Below, in pieces: positions 55,932 to 64,000 of a stretch of DNA of 64,000 nucleotides. The translations under genes were made by a program, and so were the position numbers. The stretch's first letter is position 1. Every line of letters begins with the position of its first letter. The notes under the pieces are model-generated. The model did not search any database. It had not been told where the DNA came from and saw only the letters and a list, made by a program, of their open reading frames with translations. The stretch covers positions 64,001 to 128,000 of the forward strand of contig JBBHKE010000800.1 of assembly GCA_037447655.1 (NCBI GenBank). Direction: 5' to 3'. The DNA is from Zygnema cylindricum. Lineage: Eukaryota > Streptophyta > Zygnematophyceae > Zygnematales > Zygnemataceae.

Positions 55932-56986
55932 TTAAACTTCTCGGTCCCGATTACTTCCAAAAGCTTTTATAAAAGCTTTTGAAATATCGGCGTATAACTC
56001 CACCACCTTCCAATAGGGGAAAAAAAAAACACAAAAAGACAAAAAAAAATAAGAAACAAACAACCCAAAAGGGCAAAATAAATAAATATAGAAGAAGGTA
56101 TGGTAAGTTTTTAAAGCCAAATTTAGAACTAACATAAATATACAATGCTTTCTTTCGAGTACCACTTAATCTAGTATCCTCTCTCCCTATTCCCCTGCCA
56201 CTTCCCTCTCCCTCTCTGCCTCCCTCCATCACCTCCTCTTTCCGTCCCTCCTTTCCCTCTCCTTCCTCTCCCTCATTTCCCTCCTTTCCCCTTTCCTCCT
56301 CTCCCTCCTCTCCCTCCTCGACTCCCTCTACCTCCTCTACTCTCTCGCCCTCCTCTCCCTCCTCTCCCTCCTTTCCCTCCTCTCGCTCCTCTCCTTCCTT
56401 TCCCTTCTCTTCCTCCTCTCCCTTTCCCTCCTCTCGCTCCTCTCCTTCCTTTCCCTTCTCTTCCTCCTCTCCCTTCTCTGCCTCCTCTTCCTCCTCCTCT
56501 CCCTCCTCTCCCTAGAGACAATCCTCCCTCCCCCCCCTCCCCCCTCCCCCCCCCTCCCCCCCCCTCCCCCCCCCTCCCCCCCCCTCCCTCCCCCCTCCCT
56601 CCCCCCTTCCCCTCCTCCCCCCCCCCCCCCCCCCCACCTTCCCCACGTTCCCGTTGAGTTCTCTGATGAGCGCTGCGTTCCTCCGGAGCCCCTCCTGCTG
56701 CTCCGCGCCACAGCCAGAGCCAGAGCCAGCAGGCGGCAGGCGCTGGTTGCGCTCGATCTCGCACAGCAGCAGGCGGTTGCGCTCCAGGAGGGACTGGACG
56801 GAAGAAAACTGATCCAGCCCGGGCCAGGCGGAGGGGAGGGGGAGGGAGGGGGGGAGGGAGGGGGGGAGGGAGGGGAGGGAGGGGAGGGAGGGGGGGAGGG
56901 AGGGGGGGGAGGGAGGGGAGGGGGGGGGGGAGGGAGGGGGAGGGGGATGGGGGAGGGAGGGAGGGGGAGAGGGAGGGAGGGTCCAT
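55932..56986 (-). CDS. ELF4: ELF4-like circadian clock protein, 2 exons (start uncertain)
   Basis: ELF4 is the small helical scaffold that joins ELF3 and LUX in the evening complex of the plant clock. Exon 1 ends at 56638 and exon 2 is 55932-56006, joined in phase 0. Exon 1 reads AWPGLDQFSSVQSLLERNRL, LLCEIERNQR, a Gly/Ser/Gln loop, then GLRRNAALIRELNGNVGK; exon 2 reads VVELYADISKAFIKAFGSNR and stops. These match the DUF1313 core W..LD..F..VQ..L.RNR...I..N and NVALIQELNGNI.KVV.LY.DL in order. The 631-bp intron is mostly pyrimidine tract. Upstream of the Trp codon (56826) the coding frame is open but has no ATG. The only near ATG (56986) is one base out of frame, across runs of G, with no GT or AG between to allow an intron. 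A homopolymer length error, or a start further upstream, is likely. End confidence is high, start confidence low. Confidence 0.85.
56160..56636. repeat. Pyrimidine tract filling most of the ELF4 intron
   Basis: On the plus strand, TCCCTCC and CTCCTCT units grade into nearly pure C with T near 56520-56635. Repeat-derived Arg/Glu- and Gly-rich frames on the minus strand are artefacts. Confidence 0.92.
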
Positions 56987-57060
56987 GGGGGGTTGGGGGA
57001 GGGAGGGGCGGTAGGGGAGGGAGAGGGGGGAATGGGGGGGGGGGGGAGGGGGGTACAAGG
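56833..57060. repeat. GGGGAGGGAGGG tract before the ELF4 exon
   Basis: G-run-rich purine DNA, with many runs of three or more G that could form quadruplexes. It covers the expected ELF4 start region and makes the frame there unreliable. Confidence 0.9.
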
Positions 57061-57889
57061 GAGGGTGGAAGATATTTTGGGGATTTGAGATTTGGAGGGA
57101 GAGGAAAGGGAGGAGTTGAGATTTGGGGAATCGGGGAGGATATGGAGGAGATTTCGGAAGATCTTTTTGTTTTTTTTTTTTTGAGGGTTTTTTTAGTTTT
57201 TTTTTCTTTTTTTGGTGTTGTGTTGGTTGAGTTGGGTTTGGAAGTGGGAGAAAGTTTTGGTTTGGGAAGGGTGTGTACGGAATGTAATTACGGAGGGCGG
57301 CAGAGATTTGAAAATAGTACTTGAATACGATTAGAAAGCAGTACAGTAATTTACCAATTTTACAAGAAGTAGGAATGTTCGCTTTATATTCTTTCATATT
57401 TCAGTCTTTTGTACCCTGTGTACATGGTTTCGTACATGACCGTACGCATAAGTACAAGAGACGTAAACAAAGTAGCCAACCGCACACTTCAAATTGTCGG
57501 TGCTCGTACGCTTTCTAAACTGTACGGAGCAGAAAAACTCGAAACGAAACAGACTGTGTGAGATTCTATCCGTATCTAACGGCTCTGCCATCCTCCACGT
57601 GTTTTATAAAATCCCCACACACTCATGGTGGCGCGGTCACGCAGACCGTGGCATGTACGAATCAGTAACAGTTACTACGTCGACATCGACAAATACGCCA
57701 AAGAATCTCATTTTTTTGTCTTTTTATCCGTACTGCTGGAGTTTCTTAATTCTTACGAACACCGACAATTTTGAATGTTTGGTACTTTGGTGTCGAAGTT
57801 TCCGCCTCTTGTACTTTTGGCATACACGCACTAATGAAATCACGTATACAGATTACATAATGCTGATATACAAATTAATAGAAAGCGAA
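57061..57889. other. ELF4 upstream region and gene-free DNA
   Basis: Probable ELF4 5' flank. An open frame of 138 codons at 57494-57910 on the plus strand runs into a transposon end and has no recognisable domain, so it is not called as a gene. Confidence 0.45.
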
Positions 57890-57892
57890 TTA

Positions 57893-58587
57893 GGGCGTGT
57901 CCCCATGTAACCTATATTTTGAAACGTTATTTTGGAATTTAGCGCTGATTTTACGGTGTACTTTTAAAGTGTGCCTATGTGAATCATTGCTTGCGCGTTC
58001 ATTATTTTTAATTTGTGGCAGTTGTACACGTCGCCAATACCTGCAAAACCCAAACTGCTGACATTTGTAGACGCCAACGATATAGGAACAAACTGCAGGC
58101 ATTTGTACGTCGCAAAGAGCTCATGACATACTGGGACAATTGTTGACGCCAACTGTCATTTGTTGACGCCCACACGTGAATGACATAAGCAATCGCCTAC
58201 GTCTACAAAATGACATTTGTAGACGCCCACAAGTGGACAACATAAGCAAACGGACAAACAATTTTTTTTTCGTGTATTATACCAACTGCAAAAAAACAAA
58301 TGAAAACTTTTGACACGTGCAACCCAGGCTTTCTATTCGTCAATAGGGTAGTATTTTGATTAAAAGCAGGTCGCGATTTTATTTCAGTGCAAGTGTGAAG
58401 ATGAGCTAGAAGTGGGTCGCAATGATAATACTGCCAAATTGCCGTACCTTTCAAGCTCCAAGATGACGCAAAATGTAATCGAGTTTTTGCCCATTTTTCG
58501 TACGGCGTAATATTTTCAAGTAGGAAGTCCCATTTTCTGTGTAAACGACAGAAAAAAACCCTTACTTGAACACATGGGGACACGCCC
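57893..58587. mobile_element. PIF/Harbinger-like non-autonomous element (695 bp)
   Basis: Perfect 16-bp terminal inverted repeats (GGGCGTGTCCCCATGT) flanked by TTA at 57890-57892 and 58588-58590. Three-base TWA duplications mark PIF/Harbinger insertions. Within it, TGACATTTGTAGACGCC-like words recur at about 58058, 58138, 58153 and 58209, a subterminal repeat array such as transposases bind. A 186-codon minus frame has no recognisable domain. Confidence 0.88.
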
Positions 58588-58590
58588 TTA

Positions 58591-59157
58591 GGTTCCATCC
58601 TTTTTGTTATGCCTAGTTCTATGCGTTGTTCACACTTGAAAAATGGGAAAACGATGCCATAAACTTTGGGATCCGTACGCCAAATTTCAAAAAATGACAA
58701 AAAACGCGGCGGTGACGGCTGGGGCGGTTGGCTTCGACTGTTTTGGAGCGTAGCGGCGGACAAAAGGTGCAGTTCTATGCGTCAAAACTCGACAGCTGCG
58801 TAAAGAAAACGGCAACTGCCGTCCGCCATCGGACATCATGTTTGGAATGCACTTTTTCTTTTTTGAAGAATTTTGAAAACGAAGCGCATGGACGAACCGT
58901 ACAAGAATTCATTCCGTCGCAAACTTATGAACAAACTACGGGACCAATCACATAAGAGAACACGTAATGTTAAAAAAAAAAAAAACATCGATGGAAAAAG
59001 AAAAAAAAGGGCATGTCCAAAGTTCCTTCGCGGTTATTTACGGTCTGTACGAATGCTTGTGTGGCAGTACATTTTGGTTTGGAAGGATTTGTACATATCA
59101 TGTCCGCAAAGCGTTTCCATTTTCGTACGGGCAAGTGGCTCGTATCACGACACGCTA
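58591..59157. other. Gene-free spacer
   Basis: GTAC-dotted AT-rich DNA, no recognisable gene. Confidence 0.4.
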
Positions 59158-59710
59158 CACCGCCAATCGCTATTAGAGTATATAACGCCAATTCGGTGCC
59201 CTTTTTTCAAAAAAAAAAACCCAAAATACAATCCATAATTTTATTTTTTCCATTATTCTAATTAGGTTTTTTTTTCAATTAGCGTTAATAAGGAAAGTAC
59301 ACTGCGATGGAAATAGTGTTGCGTACGGACAGGGAATATTCGTACGAAATGGTACTTTTTGAATTAGGAAAGCATAAAAAGACACTTAACATTATTGCGC
59401 ACACATGTGAATGTGCACTGGAAGAAAGAGACGCAAAACTCGTCGACAAAAATCACGTTCTCATATGTTCGTCCGGTCGACCGTGTGAACAGCGCGACGG
59501 CGTACGAATTGTCAGATTTTGTACGGTTACACAGATTAATGTAGACATCGAAAGGGCGGGCATTTATTATTCAGGACAACCCAAATTACAGTTAGGGATT
59601 AATTAGTATATATATTTTTTTTCAAAAAAAAATAATTCCCGATTAGTGTTAATAACACTAATTTTTTTTTTACGCTATTTATTCCTTTACTCTAATAGCG
59701 ATTGACGGTG
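59158..59710. mobile_element. TA-type MITE with an internal insertion
   Basis: The left end CACCGCCAATCGCTATTAGA and the right end CTCTAATAGCGATTGACGGTG are flanked by TA. The outer 130 and 90 bp resemble the 197-bp element at 18339-18535. The middle (about 59290-59610) is extra and holds a 99-codon open frame with no recognisable domain. The extra DNA was either inserted into the MITE or belongs to a longer relative of it. Confidence 0.75.
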
Positions 59711-59726
59711 TAGTTGACGTAGGCTA

Positions 59727-59941
59727 CACCACGCATCGTTATTAGTGTCAAAGTTTAAATAGCGTGAAAAAAAATAGTGTTATTGATTCTAATTTAGTGC
59801 CAGAAACGTGGCAGATTATGGTCCACGTCCTTAAATAGCGTTGCTAATTTAATTTCAAAATCATGTATACTAATTGCGGGAAAAAATCAAGATTTTAAGA
59901 ACCCAAATTAGAGTTAATAACACTAATAACGATGCGCGGTG
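59727..59941. mobile_element. TA-type MITE, second terminal variant
   Basis: Termini CACCACGCATCGTTATTAGT and ATAACGATGCGCGGTG, flanked by TA on each side. It sits 16 bp from the previous element. Non-coding. Confidence 0.88.
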
Positions 59942-60301
59942 TAGCGTCACGTGCCAGTTCACGGCTGACAAAAAAAAGTACCGTTTTCATACCATATCGT
60001 TTTACCCTTTTTCAGTGTGAACAACGCATATATTTCGGTTTTGGAAGGACGGTTCAACAGTACGGCAGAAGGACGAAATTGGATACAACAACATAATATG
60101 ATATGGACAGGAAGAAGTAATTATTGTCAGACTGTACATGCGAAAAGTTTCACTGTTCATACTTTATCGTGTATTGTCCGATGGATTTCACGGACGATCG
60201 CGATTCTTTCGGATTGTGATTTTTTATCCCCGATCCTTTTTCGCCAATAGAATTGAAAACACATCCAATGGCTCAAAAGTTACGGTGGACCGCACTATTA
60301 A

Positions 60302-61028
60302 GGGTGAAGTTCCATTAGACGAAAAGTGGGGTTCGACACTGGACGCCGTACGTTTTCGTACATAGCCGTACAGAGACGTACCAGAATTTTTTTTTTTGTC
60401 GGACGAAACATCGTTAATGGAAAGCTGTCGGGATGCTCCAATGATGTAGGCGTAATTCCTGACCGTTGGATGTTTCACTTTTTGAGATCAGCGAAGCAAT
60501 CGAGCACATCATCCAGTGGGCCCCAACTCTCCTCGGCGAGGAGAGTTGGGGCCCACTAGATGATTGCCATTCATTACCATTGGTACACGTGAAAAGGAAA
60601 AAAAATATCTACGTTGTACAAGCGATCACAGGCGTGCACGTTGTACATGCCATGTGCCTCCTGCCACGTTGAATGCAGGTCAGGTGAAAATATCCTCGCA
60701 CGCTCCGTCTGACATCCACCGACATTCAAAGTTTGTCGCGTCTTTTTGCCATTCTGTTTCGAAATTTTGATTTCCATTTTCAAAATCAAAATCTAGCCGA
60801 AAACTTTATGTACGAATCATTAATTACCTCCGGTGGTACAGAAATTTCGTACAGATATTCCGTTTGTAGATTTTTTTCAAGATTTTTAGAATCTGGACTC
60901 TAACCTAGTGGCGCCAATCATAATTGAGGAAGGTTTGTTACTGGGCCGACACAATGGATCGGACTTCCAGTAAACGCTGCCAGTAGACTTGTCCGTACAT
61001 TTACTGGGATCGCCTAATGGAACCTCAC
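60302..61028. mobile_element. PIF/Harbinger-like element A
   Basis: Left end GGGTGAAGTTCCATTAG preceded by TAA; right end CTAATGGAACCTCAC, decayed. Homologous through most of its length to element B at 62455-63224, including GCAATCG...CACATCATCCAGTG, a central palindrome, TACCATTGGTACACGTGAAA and GAAATTTTGATTTC. No transposase. Confidence 0.82.
60508..60564. repeat. Near-perfect 57-bp palindrome inside element A
   Basis: Arms at 60515-60535 and 60537-60557 are exact 21-bp inverses (AGTGGGCCCCAACTCTCCTC...) around a single G. After one mismatch, ATCATC/GATGAT adds six more pairs. Confidence 0.97.
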
Positions 61029-61866
61029 TATTGCTGTACTATCCATTGAAAACTGGAAAATTTAATATAGCCGCGTGTCGGCTTTAAAACTGCTCACCAC
61101 TTGTAACGGCGAACAGTGATTCTGTAGTGCGAGACGTATCGATTTGACGCATTGAATCATCTCATCCGTCCATTTTTTAGTATTTAAAGGTTAGGATCTT
61201 CCACGGTAATCGTTGCCGTTGAGTCTTGGTTCTAGAAGATTGCAAACGAATTTCAACGGGTATATCTAGGCTGACTTGAATTAGGTTTTACAACATCTTT
61301 CTGTTAATTTATCCGGGAAGGCAGGACGCGAATGCAAGATTCGTCCGAAACCAGATTCGTACGTACACATGGCAGCACACGAGTCGTCTCGAATCTGAAT
61401 CCTATCAATCTTCGCCGTTTAATTATGCCATCGCTGCATTCCGCCAACACGACATGTCCTTCTCATGAATGCATTCCAACCTTTGTACACGTGTCATGAG
61501 GGAAGAGATTTTAGGTGCACGCCTAGATATTTTCGAGATTCGAATCCTGACAAGACAAGGTCCTGAAATTCGTTACATTAAGGTACAAGTACAGTCTCGT
61601 GGATGATTCACTTGCTCAAACGCGGGCACTGTAAAAAAATCAAAATAACAGAAAAACAAAACAAAAACAATAAAAGCGAGATCTTGTAGCTTGATTTTGT
61701 TGTACCAAATATTCAGGAAGAGCTTACTACGTGGCACCCAAAGACGCGTTGACACCGGGTAGAAAACTGTACAGAACCGTACAATGGAAATCCTTTCTCA
61801 AACTTTCCCATGTCAATCTTATGGTTAAATGGACGGCCGGTACAATTTGATTTTTAGTGTACATTT
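61029..61866. other. Gene-free spacer
   Basis: No gene or structured repeat recognised. Confidence 0.4.
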
Positions 61867-61874
61867 CTATTTAG

Positions 61875-62274
61875 TAGTGTTGGGTATCGGGTAAATTCAT
61901 ATCGCGATAATTGCGATATTCGATATATCGAATATCGATCGAGCAGATTCCTCGATATATCGTACCGGGACCAACATAAATTATCGCGATATATATCGCA
62001 AAAAAATGGGTGTCCGTACAGTCATAGTACGGAAAATCTTACGGATATCCCCTCCCCCCCCCCCCCCCCCGCGCTCGGGGGGGGGGGGGGGGGGGGGGGG
62101 GTTGAAAAAAAAAATGAATTTTTTTTTTTTTTATGGCTCGATATTTTGGCGATATATCTGCGATATATCGCGATGATTTGGTTTTCGATATATCGAAGCG
62201 ATATATCGATTATCGGGTACCTGAAATTCGATATATATCGAATATCGGAAAAGGGTCCTCGATACCCAACACTA
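61875..62274. mobile_element. hAT-like non-autonomous element (400 bp)
   Basis: Terminal repeats TAGTGTTGGGTATCGGG/...GATACCCAACACTA, with 8-bp flanks CTATTTAG (61867-61874) and CTATTTGG (62275-62282). ATATCGCGATA words fill both halves. The centre (about 62050-62101) is a run of C facing a run of G. Confidence 0.88.
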
Positions 62275-62454
62275 CTATTTGGAATGTAAAACAACAGGAG
62301 ACGTGGCGTCTTGTAGTCCGCTTCCTAGTAAAATTACACCGTGAATCGCCATTAGCGTTAAGAAATAATTAGTGTAAAAGACAACTGGTGTTACTAAATC
62401 TAATTTGGGTTTCAGGCCTTTCGCCAAAAAAAAAAAACTATAATTTATGCATAA

Positions 62455-63224
62455 GGGTGAATTCCATTAGAAGAAAAGTGTGGTTCGTTACTGGATGCCG
62501 TACAGGTTCGTACATATTCGTACCACGCCGTACCTTAAAAAAAAAGTTGTCAGACGAAAATTCTTTACTGGAAAGCTGTCGGAAGGCTCCAATGATGTAG
62601 GCGTAATTCCTGGCCGTTGGATATTTCACATTTTCAGATCCGCGAAGCAATCGCGCACATCATCCAGTGTCACGATAGTCTCCTCGCGAGGAGAGTTGTA
62701 TGATACTAGACGTGTACCATTGGTACACGTGAAAAAGAAAAAAAATATCTGTTTTGAACAAGCGATCACAGGTCTACACGTCGTATAGGCCATGTGCCTA
62801 CGTCGTACGGTCCATGTGCCGCCTGCCACGCTGGATGCAAGTGAGCCGAATTTTTTTTCGCACGCTCCGTCTGACATGCACCGACATTCAAAGTTTGTCG
62901 CGACCTTCAAAGTTTGCCGCGTCTTTTTGCCATTCCGTTTCGAAATTTTGATTTCAGTTTTCAAAATCAAAAATCTGGCTTCAAAATTTACGTACGAATC
63001 ATTAATTACCTCCTGCCGTACAGATATTTCGTTTTGACATTCCGTTTGAAGATTTTATTTAAGATTTTATTTAAGATTTTCAAATCTGGACTCTAATCTT
63101 CGTGGCGCTAATCATAATTGAGGAAGGTTTGTTACTGGCCCGACAAAATGGAATAGTCTTCTAGTAAACGCTGCCAGTAGAATTTTCCGTACATTTACTG
63201 GGACGGCCTAATGGAATTCCACCC
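62455..63224. mobile_element. PIF/Harbinger-like element B (770 bp)
   Basis: Termini GGGTGAATTCCATTAG and CTAATGGAATTCCACCC, flanked by TAA at 62452-62454 and 63225-63227. Relative of element A. Its central palindrome is shorter (core CTCCTCGCGAGGAG at 62680-62693). Confidence 0.88.
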
Positions 63225-63227
63225 TAA

Positions 63228-64000
63228 ATCATTAAACTGAGTACATTTTTGATTTTTCCCAATGTGTCGCCGGTATAGCCCGTAATCACATTGTCGACGT
63301 TCTAACACGTGAGAACACGTACACGTGATTTTCCCCAGTCTCTATCATTGGGAATCGAATCTGAGTGCACTTTTTCGTGTCGACGCACTCAATTTCGCAT
63401 GTCGACGCCTTTATCTGACACTCGTTATGTAAAACTGTACGAAATAACGAGCAATCCTAGTACGGACTCACACATTTCGTACACTACACTATCTACAACG
63501 TAAAACTATCCAAGTTAGAGTTACTAACGTTAATTAAACATTACATGTATTAACGTAAAAAACAAAATAGATTTATTAATTCTATTTTAGGTTCGAAGAG
63601 TCAAAATTTGGGGGAGCCAAATTAGCGTTATTAACGCTAATAGAGAATGCAATTCTCTGGTCTCCATTGACCCACAAAATGGGCAGCCTATGTAAAGCCT
63701 CTAAGATAATGTATGCCCCTTCCTCTTTCCCAATGAATAAGTGCCACCTTGGCACATAAGTATTCTAACCACCCTCACCCCTGTGAGGACCCGACTCCCT
63801 TGAGCCGAACCCAAAAAGAATCACTGAATTTGGCCCCTTAAACTGTAAGTAATGGCTGGTCAAAGTTGACCTTTATAGTTACAAGCTCTCTTAAAGAGAG
63901 GTACCTAATTTCACTAAGTCTTGGTCTGCCTACTCACAACTACCTACTACTAAACCATAGGCCAATAGACACACTGTATAGTACAAGAAGGTACAATGGT
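63228..64000. other. Right-edge repeats, gene-free
   Basis: At about 63510-63646 lies a decayed TA-type MITE related, inverted, to that at 18339 (TTCTATTTTAGG...CAAAATTTGGGGG...GTTATTAACGCTAATAGAG). The last 350 bp, from about 63650, differ in texture and may be part of a longer repeat cut by the window edge. No gene seen. Confidence 0.4.

Noticed and set aside
56273-57397. 374-residue Pro- then Gly/Arg-rich minus-strand frame
   Set aside because: It overlaps the ELF4 exon in the wrong frame and is open only because of pyrimidine and purine tracts.
57494-57910. 138-codon plus-strand gene
   Set aside because: No domain recognised, and it runs into the terminal repeat of a transposon.

Overview
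This is nuclear DNA of a photosynthetic eukaryote. Every gene is broken into short exons by GT-AG introns, and the products are plant-type: threonine synthase, a thylakoid-lumen Deg1 protease, a mitochondrial adrenodoxin reductase of the plant MFDR type, and an EARLY FLOWERING 4 (ELF4) clock protein. A streptophyte, most likely a green alga rather than a flowering plant, fits best. The species cannot be named from the sequence. I joined exons by hand, using reading phase and remembered family sequences, without transcripts or alignments.

Layout. (1) 419-1931, minus: 5' end of threonine synthase, running off the left edge. (2) 2696-10051, plus: 13-exon NADPH:adrenodoxin/ferredoxin reductase. 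(3) 11401-17968, minus: 8-exon 3'-5' exonuclease fused to a Mut7-C domain. (4) 19641-25922, plus: 8-exon Deg1 protease. (5) 25923-37290: gene-poor DNA packed with small TIR transposons and a 1264-bp near-identical direct duplication. (6) 37291-39081, plus: 2-exon CAMK-like protein kinase. (7) 42639-50351, plus: 14-exon UBA5, the UFM1-activating enzyme. (8) 50352-55931: simple sequence, including a 1.3-kb polypurine tract. (9) 55932 to about 56986, minus: a two-exon ELF4-like gene hidden in pyrimidine-rich simple sequence. (10) 56987-64000: more small transposons.

The genes are unrelated housekeeping and regulatory genes and do not form a cluster. Threonine synthase/MFDR and the exonuclease/Deg1 are divergent pairs. 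MFDR/exonuclease and UBA5/ELF4 are convergent pairs.

Repeat biology is rich. There are TA-flanked MITEs with a CACCGCCAATCG terminus, hAT-like elements with 8-bp target duplications, and PIF/Harbinger-like elements with TTA or TAA duplications. A pair of long inverted repeat arms flanks the kinase gene, and one arm carries a tRNA-derived SINE-like insertion. Several near-perfect palindromes and stretches with extreme GTAC density also occur. I found no CRISPR array, rRNA gene, intact tRNA gene, or recognisable transposase or reverse transcriptase.
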